A DNA stretch of 33,606 nt from Anaerolineae bacterium (GTDB taxonomy: Bacteria; Chloroflexota; Anaerolineae; Promineifilales; Promineifilaceae), in NCBI GenBank assembly GCA_028277515.1, contig JANQGC010000349.1, positions 1 to 33,606 on the forward strand, given 5' to 3'. A program made the translations under genes and the position numbers. The notes beneath the pieces were generated by a model. It saw only the letters and a program-made list of their open reading frames with translations. It ran no database searches and was not told where the DNA came from. Each line of letters begins with the position of its first letter. Position 1 is the first letter of the stretch. Below, piece after piece: positions 1-8,378 of the stretch.

Positions 1-1
1 C

Positions 2-148
2 AAATGGCTTTACCGTGAACGTCATTTGGTAGCGTGTTTTATCAATAAGATTAAGCATTTTCGCCGTGTCTTTTCCCGATATGACAAACTTGCCAGCCGC
101 TATCTTGGCTTTCTGCAATTTGTCTGTTCATTAATTTGGCTGCGTTGA
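2..148 (+). pseudogene. IS5-type transposase, C-terminal remnant (left copy)
   Basis: The window opens inside a frame that reads to a TGA at 146-148. It contains FINKIKHFRRVFSRYDK and ends LIWLR, the typical tail of IS5-family DDE transposases. Only 48 codons are in the window, so the gene may continue to the left. The family has a conserved Glu just before this block (vERxF). Here the residue reads Ala (LVACF), so even a longer copy would probably be catalytically dead. The 13 bases after the last sense codon also follow the second copy at 30132-30272, which suggests both end at the same right inverted repeat. Family assignment is from pattern recognition. Confidence 0.75.
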
Positions 149-387
149 AATGTCAACACGCCCTAGTTCTATCATTTATGATAGCATAGAAAGTAAGCCT
201 TTCGTGCAAGTTTAATTCCTAAATATATCTCCTTCCAATATACAAATACGGATATGACGCTTCCAGGTCAATTTTCCTGGAAAAGGGAATCTTGTCCTTT
301 GAAGGGTGCTTGGCAAGAAGATGAATTTGAGTAAGAATCTGTTCATGTTTAATCAATTCCATCCATCAGAGAACTGGAGTAACAAAC

Positions 388-1458
388 ATGAAAGCAATTC
401 GTGTACACCAACACGGTGGCCCTGACGTGTTAATCCCGGAAGACGTTTCCAAACCCCAACCGGATGCACAAGAAGCGCTTATTCAATTACGGTCCGCAGG
501 CGTCAACTATATTGACACTTATCACCGCAAAGGACTTTATGATCAAGCACTACCTTTTACCCTGGGAGTAGAAGGTGGCGGCGTCGTGGAAGAGATTGGT
601 GACGATGTCAGCCATCTAACCCCTGGTGATCGGGTTGCTTATGCATTGACCCTTGGTTCATATGCCGAATATGCCGTTGTTCCTGCATGGCGGCTGGTAA
701 CCATACCGGATGAAATAGACTTTGATACGGCAACAGCAGTCATGGTACAGGGGATGACCGCTCATTATTTGATCCGTGACACCTATCCTGTCCGTGAGTC
801 GGACACCGTATTAATCCATGCTGCGGCCGGGGGTATGGGACTCCTACTGGTGCAGATAGCGAAAATTGCCGGTGCTCGCGTCATTGGCACAACATCCACT
901 GCCGAAAAGGCCAACCTGGCACTGCAACATGGCGCAGATGAAATCATTCTCTACACAAAAGACAACTTTGTCGATGTCGTCCAGGATTTAACTAATGGGC
1001 AAGGTGTTCAAGCTATCTTTGATGGGGTCGGTCAAGCCACATTTTTAAAAGGGCTAGATTGTCTACGGCCTCGAGGGTACATGGTCCTATATGGCCAGGC
1101 CAGCGGACCGGTTGAGCCTGTTGATCCTCAGATTCTGAACCAAAAAGGTTCGTTATTCCTCACTCGTCCCAGCCTGGGACATTATGTCGCCAACCAGGAA
1201 GAAATACAAAAGCGTGCTGATGATATTTTTAACTGGCTCCGCTCAGGAGCCTTGCAAGTTCGTATTGACCGCATATTCCCTTTGGACGAGGCGGCCGATG
1301 CGCACCGCTACATTGAAAACCGTAAATCGAAGGGGAAACTTCTTTTACGAACGCACTCAAATGAGCTAGAAGCGCCAAGCGAAACTATCAACAGTGAAGA
1401 TCCCATCGACGAGGCTGGTTGGGAATCCTTTCCAGCCAGCGACCCGCCCGCTTATTAG
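388..1458 (+). CDS. Zinc-independent NAD(P)H:quinone oxidoreductase (MDR superfamily)
   Basis: 356 aa. The family reduces quinones or enones with NADPH in the cytoplasm. The N-terminal GroES-like domain has GVEGGGVVEEIG near residue 60 and GDRVAYA. The Rossmann domain has the nucleotide-binding run AAAGGMGLLLVQIAK near residue 145, and the C-terminus has the usual KGKLLLR ending near 345. No catalytic or structural zinc Cys cluster is visible, which fits the QOR branch. GGAG at 376-379 lies 8 nt before the ATG. Oddity: about 25 extra residues follow the normal end and finish DEAGWESFPASDPPAY, a short motif known from small bacterial hypothetical proteins and protein tails. The gene converges on the metallophosphoesterase 68 nt downstream. 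Exact substrate unknown. Confidence 0.88.
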   Translation: MKAIRVHQHGGPDVLIPEDVSKPQPDAQEALIQLRSAGVNYIDTYHRKGLYDQALPFTLGVEGGGVVEEIGDDVSHLTPGDRVAYALTLGSYAEYAVVPAWRLVTIPDEIDFDTATAVMVQGMTAHYLIRDTYPVRESDTVLIHAAAGGMGLLLVQIAKIAGARVIGTTSTAEKANLALQHGADEIILYTKDNFVDVVQDLTNGQGVQAIFDGVGQATFLKGLDCLRPRGYMVLYGQASGPVEPVDPQILNQKGSLFLTRPSLGHYVANQEEIQKRADDIFNWLRSGALQVRIDRIFPLDEAADAHRYIENRKSKGKLLLRTHSNELEAPSETINSEDPIDEAGWESFPASDPPAY

Positions 1459-1526
1459 CGATAATGCTCATTTTATTCCAAATTTTTGCAAGCTAATAAA
1501 TTATTTCGACGGGAAAAAGCTTCATC

Positions 1527-2297
1527 TTATGCAGCGCCCGTTTGAAGTTGGTAGCTGCCTTCTTGCCATTGGGGAGGCTTTAATCGTTTCAAGTTTTCCA
1601 CCTCCTGACCATAATCATATTCAATCCTGCAATGTTCAATCTGCCAGCCATCATTCCAGGTGAGCAATCCATATTTGGCCCGTGTATCCCCATCTAAAGG
1701 AAGACTAACCGAGCTGATATTAGCCAGGGTCAGATCTCCCCATTGACGAACGTTAGGGATATGAACATGTCCAAAACAGAGAACACCGACAAACAAGCCG
1801 TCCAGTAAATGCCTTAAATCTTCATCCGGCTGTTTTACTTCCCCATAAATTTCTTCTTGTATTTCTAGCGTCGGGAGAATAGGTTGATCGACATCTAGAG
1901 GATTGGCATGCACAACAAATAAATCATCGGCCGGATCGGCCGTCGGCGAGACGCGTTTCTGAAAAGGTAAAGCATGCAGCCAGGCCAGGTCCATTTCATC
2001 AAGCTGTGCCCAGGTCCAGCCATCCGGTGTTTCTATATTTCGGCTTCTCGTCTTCTTTTCAGCTTTAATATCTTCCGCCAGGAGCGGATCATTGCTAATC
2101 CAAAGATCGGTATTGCCATGTATAGAGGTAATTTCTTCTGCGCGCATCATTTGCACGCAGGCGGCCGGTTGGGACCCAAAAACACACAGATCACCAGCAA
2201 ACAATATCAGGTCAGGATCTTGTTTCTTAATATCTTTTAGCACCGCTTCAAAGGCGGTCAAATTGCCATGAACATCTGAAAAAATGGCTACTCGCAC
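1527..2297 (-). CDS. Calcineurin-like metallophosphoesterase (YfcE/MJ0936-like)
   Basis: 256 aa. Binuclear-metal phosphoesterase motifs occur in order: FSDVHGN at residues 6-12, GDL near 36, GNTD near 61, VVHANP near 128 and GHVH near 175. The family hydrolyses phosphodiesters or phosphomonoesters in the cytoplasm; the substrate cannot be inferred. The start is GTG at 2297, with a perfect AGGAGG 7 nt upstream on the minus strand. The product begins MRVAIFSDVHGN, exactly as the family does. The gene stands alone, convergent with the quinone oxidoreductase and divergent from the DUF368 gene. Confidence 0.87.
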   Translation of the reverse strand: MRVAIFSDVHGNLTAFEAVLKDIKKQDPDLILFAGDLCVFGSQPAACVQMMRAEEITSIHGNTDLWISNDPLLAEDIKAEKKTRSRNIETPDGWTWAQLDEMDLAWLHALPFQKRVSPTADPADDLFVVHANPLDVDQPILPTLEIQEEIYGEVKQPDEDLRHLLDGLFVGVLCFGHVHIPNVRQWGDLTLANISSVSLPLDGDTRAKYGLLTWNDGWQIEHCRIEYDYGQEVENLKRLKPPQWQEGSYQLQTGAA

Positions 2298-2442
2298 TTC
2301 TTAACCTCCTAATGTAAAACAATCTGATTATTTGAAACCAATTGGACTCAACTTATTCCACGTCCATTTCCTTAAATCATGAACTGCGTGATCCACATAA
2401 CCTAACCGATTAATGAGAAATCCTTTGCCTGACGATTAATTG

Positions 2443-2471
2443 TTGACAGTTGCCATCATTATGCGTATACA
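2443..2471 (+). promoter_or_regulatory. Sigma70-type promoter for the DUF368 gene
   Basis: TTGACA at 2443-2448 and TATACA at 2466-2471 are separated by 17 nt, close to consensus. Predicted transcription starts near 2478, about 40 nt before the chosen ATG at 2518. The promoter lies inside the longest possible ORF, which argues for the downstream start. Confidence 0.6.
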
Positions 2472-2517
2472 TGTGCGTTTGCTTGGCTATAATAAATGCC
2501 ACGGCAGGAGTTTACAC

Positions 2518-3558
2518 ATGCAGGAAAGTATAAACACAACATCAACTGACCTACCACAGCAAGAAACTAAATGGATCTCGCGATCTCCCAAAGCCATGAT
2601 AGGTATTTTCTTCCGGGGCATGGCCATGGGCGCCTCCGATATTGTACCCGGTGTGTCCGGCGGCACAATGGCCTTTATCTTCGGCATTTACGAAGAATTA
2701 ATTAACTCAATCAAGATCATTGGTCAGCGACAATTTATTGACGCCGCGCTGCGCTTACGAATCCGTGAATTGCTCTCACTGATAAATTGGCGCTTTCTTG
2801 TACCATTGGGATTGGGAATCCTGGCAGCGATTTTCGCTTTTTCCGGATTTTTGGAATATTTCCTCACCAATCAGCCGGTTTATATCTGGAGCTTCTTTTT
2901 CGGTCTGATTTTGGCTTCGGTAATCGTCATCGGCGGGCGAATCCAGAAATGGTCATGGGGTCTTATCGTCGCATTGATTATCGGCGCCATCGCCACTTAT
3001 CTTCTGGTCAGTCTCGTTCCTGCTCAAACACCAAATACCTGGTGGTTCTTAATGTTGACCGGTGCGCTTGCCAGTTGTGCCATGATCTTGCCCGGCATCT
3101 CTGGGGCTTATATCCTGGTCATGCTGGGAAAATATCAAACCGTGTTATCCGCTGTCAACCAGCGGGATTTTGTTATTCTGGCCATGATCGCCATTGGTGC
3201 GGCCATCGGCCTGGTCACCTTTGCTCAAATCCTCAGTTGGTTATTCAAGCGCTATCCAGATTATACTGTCGCCGTATTAATCGGCTTACTTATAGGAAGC
3301 CTGCGCAAGATTTGGCCCTGGAAAGTGGATACCGAGTGGATGACAGATGCCAACGGCCAAATTATACTTGATGAAGGCCATCCCATTGTGATCAGTCAAA
3401 TCAACATCCTACCCGACTTCACAACTCAAGCGGGCTTGACCGAGTTTATTATCGCTCTGGCTTTAGCAGGAGTTGGTGTAGGTGCAGTATTATTAATTGA
3501 GCGTATTGCCAGCCGATCAAGAAGTGCGGAGAAGGTAGCTGCTGCTGAAGCAGGTTAA
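2518..3558 (+). CDS. DUF368 membrane protein, PopT-type polyprenyl-phosphate transporter
   Basis: 346 aa from the ATG at 2518. A start further upstream (TTG at 2440) is open, but AGGAG at 2506-2510 lies 7 nt before 2518 and a promoter overlaps the extension. The protein has about eight or nine hydrophobic segments and the DUF368 hallmark of two related half-repeats: SDIVPGVSGGTMAF at about residues 40-53 and MILPGISGAY at about 189-198. DUF368 members (PopT) have been shown to return undecaprenyl phosphate across the membrane for reuse in envelope synthesis; transfer of that role here is by family. The C-terminus is an Ala/Glu-rich cytoplasmic tail. Apparently monocistronic. Confidence 0.88.
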   Translation: MQESINTTSTDLPQQETKWISRSPKAMIGIFFRGMAMGASDIVPGVSGGTMAFIFGIYEELINSIKIIGQRQFIDAALRLRIRELLSLINWRFLVPLGLGILAAIFAFSGFLEYFLTNQPVYIWSFFFGLILASVIVIGGRIQKWSWGLIVALIIGAIATYLLVSLVPAQTPNTWWFLMLTGALASCAMILPGISGAYILVMLGKYQTVLSAVNQRDFVILAMIAIGAAIGLVTFAQILSWLFKRYPDYTVAVLIGLLIGSLRKIWPWKVDTEWMTDANGQIILDEGHPIVISQINILPDFTTQAGLTEFIIALALAGVGVGAVLLIERIASRSRSAEKVAAAEAG

Positions 3559-3659
3559 ATGTCACCTTTTTGTGATTATTGCATCTAATTAATAGCGGCC
3601 ATTATGGTTGGCTAAACTTTTGAAAGACATATCAAATTAGAAAAGGAAACAAATCACTT

Positions 3660-3866
3660 ATGCCAATGTACGCTTTTGTCTGCTGCGAATGCGAGCAGCC
3701 GTTTGAAAGAAAATTACGCATGTCCCAGTCAAGTGACCGTCAGTTGTGTCCTACTTGCGGCAGTGAAAATACACGAAAATCAATTGGCAAAATCGCCATC
3801 AGTGGGATTGGCCAGCCTTCTGCTTCTTCTTTCAAGGCTCAACCGGCCAGCAACCCCTTCTCTTGA
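3660..3866 (+). CDS. FmdB-family zinc ribbon protein
   Basis: 68 aa. It starts MPMYAFVCCECEQPFE and carries a second CPTCGS near residue 38, giving the two CxxC knuckles of the FmdB/putative regulatory zinc ribbon family. The C-terminal 25 residues are Ser/Ala/Pro-rich and look disordered. An AAAGGA stretch lies 12 nt before the ATG, somewhat far. Function of the family is poorly defined; members are thought to be regulatory or to bind nucleic acids or partners. An overlapping +1-frame ORF at 3676-3870 is a shadow, since it lacks any recognisable domain. Confidence 0.82.
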   Translation: MPMYAFVCCECEQPFERKLRMSQSSDRQLCPTCGSENTRKSIGKIAISGIGQPSASSFKAQPASNPFS

Positions 3867-3881
3867 GTAAGTGGATGTTAA

Positions 3882-3898
3882 GCAGGCAGGTTGCCTGC
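3882..3898 (+). terminator. Possible terminator hairpin after the FmdB gene
   Basis: GCAGGCA (3882-3888) and TGCCTGC (3892-3898) form a perfect 7-bp stem with a 3-nt loop. The T-rich run (ATTTTTT) begins about 10 nt later, so the terminator is weak or imperfect. It lies in the convergent gap before the leftward membrane gene. Confidence 0.35.
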
Positions 3899-3974
3899 AC
3901 TATTAATTTTTTAACGCCCTTTGCTGATCTCAAATCTGATGACTGCTGTTCCCAATTGACTCAGCTCATCCGGG

Positions 3975-5384
3975 TTATAACAACAGAGGCATCATGACAC
4001 CAAACAATAAGGTGCTGGCCCACATCGCTGGAGCAGCCTCATTGCTGAAGTTCCAATTCCTAAATCTTAGTTCAGTATCATAACGAACCGCGAGAAATTG
4101 GAAAAAGAGGCCCAATCCTAAACCATATAGTAGATGCCCAACAAGGAAAGCATAATTGGCGATGATTGTCTGCAGAGACCAGTCGATTGGTTGGCGTAAT
4201 AAAGCGGGAAGAAGGGTCATAGCCCCCAATACAAACCATAACAGACCGTATAACGTTCCCCAGCTCATACAAACCCCATAACTGATCCCAACGCGTTGAA
4301 AGAACAAACCAAATGTAATGCCGATAATAATGGCAATGATGATATGCACGATGAATCCTGTCGTTGGTGATTGGGAGCCAATAATACTGGCCACAGTTGG
4401 CAAGGCACCAATAATGATAAAAACAAACGCAAACAACAAACCACCGATGATGCCGCCAAGGATGCCCATAAGCGAACCGCGAATGGATGAGGTACCTCCA
4501 CCTTCCCTGGTCCGGTTCAAAGGATCCGAATCGACAAAAAGCTTACGCCAAATTCCATTCGTGATGGCAAAAAATAAACCGATAATAGCCCCATAAAGGA
4601 TATGAGCTAATAAGGGTGCATAATTTGCTTGTGCGCTTTCCAGAGTCCAATCAATTGGACTACCGGTGAGGATAGGCAGCAAGGTGAGTGGACCAATGAA
4701 CCACCACAATATACCATAACTCATACCCCAGATTATCGCCGGACCAAGCCCACGAATATCACGGTAAAATAAAAGAGCGAATGTAATGCCAATAATGATG
4801 CCAATCGAATAATGTATAATCGCCCCAGTCGAGAAAGAATCCATGCCAACCATACTGGATACGAGGGGGAAAAAGATGGTTGATTCCACACCTCGAAGAA
4901 AAATCCAGGCTCCAAGCGTGCCGCCAATTGCACCCACAATGACGGCCTGCTGCCAAAGCGGAGCAATTTGAGACGCCGCAATTAAACCAACTTGTTCTTT
5001 TACTTTTACAATAGGTAGAAACCTACCTAAAAAATAGGATCCCAAGCCTAAGATCGCGCCGAAAACAATAATATATGCCGGTAGTAAAATGAAATTAGTG
5101 CGCATATCAGCAATCGACCACGCCAATCCTTGCCCATAAAGCAAGGGTAAGAAAGTGGAATAGCCAAGAAGCCACCACAATAGCCCAAACGCTTGACCCC
5201 ACACCAAAGCTGAACCAGGGGTGCGCAGCTGAGACCCAAAGATAAGGCCAAATAATGCACCAAGAATGACGCTAATAATCAAGTGGGAAATCCAATCAGA
5301 TTCAGGTTGAGTTATTAGCGCAACTAATGCGCCGGCAACGACGCCTGCGATACTACCAACAACAAGACGATTGCGGTTTATCAT
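3975..5384 (-). CDS. Polytopic membrane protein made of three tandem modules, function unknown
   Basis: 469 aa, almost entirely hydrophobic. Three related units of about 130 residues can be seen at roughly 1-125, 145-280 and 300-432, plus one extra C-terminal hydrophobic segment. Each unit has the pattern WGxxYGxLWWxxGxxTLLPxL, then an (I)DW(S/T)L-like element, NYxxLxxHxLYG and GLxF. The start codon overlaps the stop of the upstream NDH-2 gene by ATGA (5381-5384), so the two are translationally coupled. The N-terminal membrane region of that NDH-2 protein is a fourth, more divergent copy of the same unit. The coupling suggests a membrane partner or anchor for the NADH dehydrogenase; this is inference. 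No recognised family. Confidence 0.72.
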   Translation of the reverse strand: MINRNRLVVGSIAGVVAGALVALITQPESDWISHLIISVILGALFGLIFGSQLRTPGSALVWGQAFGLLWWLLGYSTFLPLLYGQGLAWSIADMRTNFILLPAYIIVFGAILGLGSYFLGRFLPIVKVKEQVGLIAASQIAPLWQQAVIVGAIGGTLGAWIFLRGVESTIFFPLVSSMVGMDSFSTGAIIHYSIGIIIGITFALLFYRDIRGLGPAIIWGMSYGILWWFIGPLTLLPILTGSPIDWTLESAQANYAPLLAHILYGAIIGLFFAITNGIWRKLFVDSDPLNRTREGGGTSSIRGSLMGILGGIIGGLLFAFVFIIIGALPTVASIIGSQSPTTGFIVHIIIAIIIGITFGLFFQRVGISYGVCMSWGTLYGLLWFVLGAMTLLPALLRQPIDWSLQTIIANYAFLVGHLLYGLGLGLFFQFLAVRYDTELRFRNWNFSNEAAPAMWASTLLFGVMMPLLL

Positions 5385-7108
5385 TCATCAACCTCTTGCT
5401 CGTAAAAATTGGTCGTCTGGACAATATCTGGCGGGAAAAAAACGTCCAAAATCCAGTCGAAGAGTACCCTTAACTGCTTTTCAAAATTTGGCAGCTTGGA
5501 AAGATAGATACCACGCCACATTAACCAGGCCAGGAAACCGGAAAAGCGCCGCCCAAACAGTTCGGCCACCGCAAGCTGGTGTCCAAGAACAGCCAGGCTG
5601 CCCTGGCTTTTATATTCAAATGATTTTAACGGCTTGCCCTTTATCGTTGCGATGATGTTCTCTCCTAACACCTTGCCTTCACGCAGAGCATGTTGGGCTG
5701 TTGGTGGGTAATAAGCATTTTCCTCATTGGGAATGGGTATTTGGGCGCAGTCTCCGGCAGCCCAGAGATTCGGCTTTTCACCCGATTGCAGCGTAGCAGC
5801 AACAGGAATCTGTCCTCGCCGGTTTAATTCAATACCCAGCTTGCCAACGATCGGGTTAGGGCGGTTTCCGGCGGTCCATATAATCGTACCGGCCGCAATC
5901 TCTTCATCTCCCATGATGACCACACCTTCCCGAGCACCAGTCACACGTGTATTAAGTACAAACTCAACGCCACGTTCACTCATTTTCTTTTGGGCAAACA
6001 AGCCCAGTTCCGCACTTAACTCCGGCAGGATCACGTCTCGCGTGTGGATCAAAATAAAGCGTAGATCCTCCTGCGCCAGGTTTGGATAATTGGGAAGCAT
6101 GCCCCGGCCAAAGTCATTTAGCCCACCAATTAGCTCAACGCCGGCGAAACCGCCACCAACGACAACAAAGGTCAGCATTTGCTGTTTAATACTGGGATCG
6201 GTCTCAAAATCTGCTCGTTCAAACAAATCAATCACTTGATTGCGCAATCTTATGCTATCTTCAAGTGATTTGAAGCTTATCGTGTGCCGCTCGACCGCTT
6301 CATTGCCGAAATAGTTGGGCACACCACCGGCCGTTATCACCAGATGATCAAAAGGAATATCTTCATGCCGGGTACGCGCACTTGGATTTAAGAAAACCCT
6401 CCCCTGCTGCCAATCAACCCGATCGATAACCCCTTGAACAACCCGCACATTCTTAAAAAAGCTGCGCAGCGGCGGGCTGATATTTTGTGCATTTACGGCG
6501 CTTGCTGATACCTCAGACAACATAGGCGTATGAACCAGATAATTTGTGCTGTTGACAAGCCAGACGGTGACCGTTGGATCGAGTAAAAATTCCTTATCCA
6601 ATACTTCGGCCGCGCTGACTCCAGCATAACCCCCGCCTACAATGACGATATTTTTGGGTTGCACCTTAGCAGCTTGAGGATCCCCCTGCGACTGTAGACT
6701 TAGACGATTGAAAACAATGCCGTAGACCAGGCCAACTACAGCCCCTTGCAATAAATAGGCGATCAAATTAGGAAACAATTCTCGATTGGTTTGAATATCC
6801 CATATGGATGCCTGACCTTGCGTAATGGAAAATACGTTAATTGTTAAAATAACCCAGGTGATTATCCCTAAAACAATGCCATTCATGATATCAACCGGAT
6901 ATCCACCGGATCGTGGCAAGTACAGCATTGAATAAACCAGGCCCATTATTGCGCCAGCAAGAATAAAACGAATGATCCCTCCCATTTCATCTATGGAGAA
7001 AGAAGATGGATTCTGAATGTTGCTGAGGATCACAAATCCTATGACCAGCAAAGAAATTAATATACCGGTCGTTAATCCGGCAATGAGGCGGCGTTTAGAA
7101 AGATGCAT
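5381..7108 (-). CDS. ndh: Type II NADH dehydrogenase (NDH-2) with fused N-terminal membrane domain
   Basis: 575 aa, longer than the usual 400-450 aa. Residues 1-135 hold about four membrane segments resembling the repeated unit of the adjacent 469-aa protein. The FAD domain begins at IVIVGGGYAG (about 154-163). The NADH domain begins at FVVVGGGFAGVEL (about 314-326). The second FAD segment, NLWAAGDCAQIP, and the quinone/FAD-side YYPPTAQHALREG follow near 460-490, and a C-terminal WLMWRGIYLSKLP segment is typical of membrane-docking NDH-2 tails. The reaction is NADH oxidation with quinone reduction at the cytoplasmic membrane without proton pumping. It is first in a two-gene operon with an ATGA overlap. 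No convincing Shine-Dalgarno is seen upstream of the ATG. Confidence 0.87.
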   Translation of the reverse strand: MHLSKRRLIAGLTTGILISLLVIGFVILSNIQNPSSFSIDEMGGIIRFILAGAIMGLVYSMLYLPRSGGYPVDIMNGIVLGIITWVILTINVFSITQGQASIWDIQTNRELFPNLIAYLLQGAVVGLVYGIVFNRLSLQSQGDPQAAKVQPKNIVIVGGGYAGVSAAEVLDKEFLLDPTVTVWLVNSTNYLVHTPMLSEVSASAVNAQNISPPLRSFFKNVRVVQGVIDRVDWQQGRVFLNPSARTRHEDIPFDHLVITAGGVPNYFGNEAVERHTISFKSLEDSIRLRNQVIDLFERADFETDPSIKQQMLTFVVVGGGFAGVELIGGLNDFGRGMLPNYPNLAQEDLRFILIHTRDVILPELSAELGLFAQKKMSERGVEFVLNTRVTGAREGVVIMGDEEIAAGTIIWTAGNRPNPIVGKLGIELNRRGQIPVAATLQSGEKPNLWAAGDCAQIPIPNEENAYYPPTAQHALREGKVLGENIIATIKGKPLKSFEYKSQGSLAVLGHQLAVAELFGRRFSGFLAWLMWRGIYLSKLPNFEKQLRVLFDWILDVFFPPDIVQTTNFYEQEVDE

Positions 7109-7319
7109 ATATCACATTAAAATGTATCCGATACTCTTTTTCATTTTCGTTTCACATCATTCCTATACCAGCTTAATATAAATCTTAACTCTACAAGACT
7201 TATTATATTTCTACTTTGATGAATCGCAATTCCGAGAAAATGTATTATTATGGTACAAGGGTTGGCAGTTAATAATATAAAGGTGTAAGATAAACCATCC
7301 AATTAGTTAGGAGGATTAA

Positions 7320-7808
7320 ATGTCAAATTTAATTGTAATTGTATTTGATGAAGCTGACGAGGCGGGAAAAGTTCGAGATACTTTGAAAAGTGTCGAGCAT
7401 GAGGGGCGATTGAGCCTTGACGATTCTGCTGTCGTTGTAAAAGATGAAAAAGGTAAAATCCACATCAAAAATCAGATGGATCGTGGCGTCAAGGTTGGAG
7501 CCGTTACAGGTGGCTTTCTTGGCCTTCTGCTCGCCAGTGTATTCTTTCCAGTTGCCGGAATTATTGTGGGCGCTGTAGCCGGTGGCCTTATCGGTTCGGC
7601 CGCAGGTTTAGGCATTAGCAAGAGTTTTGTCAAAGAGGTATCCGATTCCATGACTGAAAACAGTTCCGCTCTTTTCATAATTGTTCGTGATTCCGATCCT
7701 GATCTAGCCATTGCCGCTTTACGACCATACGAAGGTAAAATCCTGCAAACGACCTTATCTCCTGAAGATGAAGAAACCTTACAACGGGCGCTGAGGAAGA
7801 AAGGATAA
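7320..7808 (+). CDS. DUF1269 family protein with glycine-zipper membrane hairpin
   Basis: 162 aa. AGGAGG at 7309-7314 lies 5 nt before the ATG. The N-terminus (SNLIVIVFDEADEAGKVRDTL) and the central Gly-rich hydrophobic hairpin at about residues 59-100 (GAVTGGFLGLLLAS, GAVAGGLIGSAAGLGIS) match the DUF1269 layout. The C-terminal half has SSALFIIVRDSDPD and the PYEGKILQTTLSPEDE tail common in the family. The function is not established; members are often found next to stress or membrane proteins. It is monocistronic, with a strong terminator right behind it. Confidence 0.85.
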   Translation: MSNLIVIVFDEADEAGKVRDTLKSVEHEGRLSLDDSAVVVKDEKGKIHIKNQMDRGVKVGAVTGGFLGLLLASVFFPVAGIIVGAVAGGLIGSAAGLGISKSFVKEVSDSMTENSSALFIIVRDSDPDLAIAALRPYEGKILQTTLSPEDEETLQRALRKKG

Positions 7809-7849
7809 TAACTCTTCTTCAACCTTCTCAAGACAAAAGAAATTTCTAT

Positions 7850-7882
7850 AAAATAGCCCCTGGCAGCATCAGGGGCTATTTT
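7850..7882 (+). terminator. Rho-independent terminator of the DUF1269 gene
   Basis: A perfect 13-bp stem joins 7850-7862 to 7870-7882, with a 7-nt loop (GCAGCAT). The stem core is GCCCC/GGGGC with A-rich and T-rich flanks, so it could also work for leftward transcription reaching it from 8033. It starts 41 nt after the DUF1269 stop. Confidence 0.88.
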
Positions 7883-8032
7883 CTACGCATCTTAATTTCA
7901 GGTTGCTATTGATTATATAGTAGGCCCCCAATTAGGAGTTCTTTATATCCCCGATTCTTCAAGTTCTGTTTAATTCAGATGTTTTTTTGGCATTATTGCC
8001 CAATACAGCAATGGACTCTCCCAATTCATCTC

Positions 8033-8293
8033 TTATTGCGCTTCTGATTTGCAGACGATTGCTTTTTCAATTCGCCTGCGTTCCCACCGTCGGTTATCTC
8101 TCTTGGCAAAGTCATCAATGGCCTGAATCACAGTCGTTGCCGACCTTTCTCCCATTTGATGTGTAACAGCCGGACGCAATGCTTCTAACAGCTTATTATT
8201 GACTTCGGGTGCGTCACCGCCATCCTCAATTTGCATTTCCAAAGCGTTACAGATGGCCTTGAGCTTTCGCGAGCGGATTAATGGTAACCGCAA
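8033..8293 (-). CDS. Unrecognised short ORF downstream of hom, start uncertain
   Basis: The 86-aa frame from TTG at 8293 is charged and helical, ending ERRRIEKAIVCKSEAQ. The frame is actually open back to 8371, 8 nt after the hom stop, and that stretch also reads like protein (GPYDANRVAGLKPIHKAIEQL continues into the ORF), but it contains no ATG, GTG or TTG and no clear ribosome binding site. Either a non-canonical start or coupling from hom is used, or this is the 3' part of a gene that lost its beginning. I do not recognise the family. Same strand as hom, so possibly the same transcript. Confidence 0.4.
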   Translation of the reverse strand: MRLPLIRSRKLKAICNALEMQIEDGGDAPEVNNKLLEALRPAVTHQMGERSATTVIQAIDDFAKRDNRRWERRRIEKAIVCKSEAQ

Positions 8294-8378
8294 TTGTTCA
8301 ATGGCCTTGTGAATCGGCTTCAGTCCGGCTACTCGGTTGGCATCATAAGGACCGGGTTCATTGGTCGGCTGCTATTTT

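Noticed and set aside
169..184. CTATCAT-TT-ATGATAG palindrome in the first intergenic region
   Set aside because: AT-rich and short; no promoter or T-tract nearby to make it an operator or terminator. The rest of 149-387 shows nothing clear apart from the GGAG before the first gene.
1394..1663. 89-aa ORF overlapping the end of the quinone oxidoreductase
   Set aside because: Shadow frame over two convergent genes, with no domain or ribosome binding site.
2488..2493. TATAAT upstream of the DUF368 gene
   Set aside because: No -35 box lies at the right distance; the TTGACA/TATACA pair at 2443-2471 is the better promoter.
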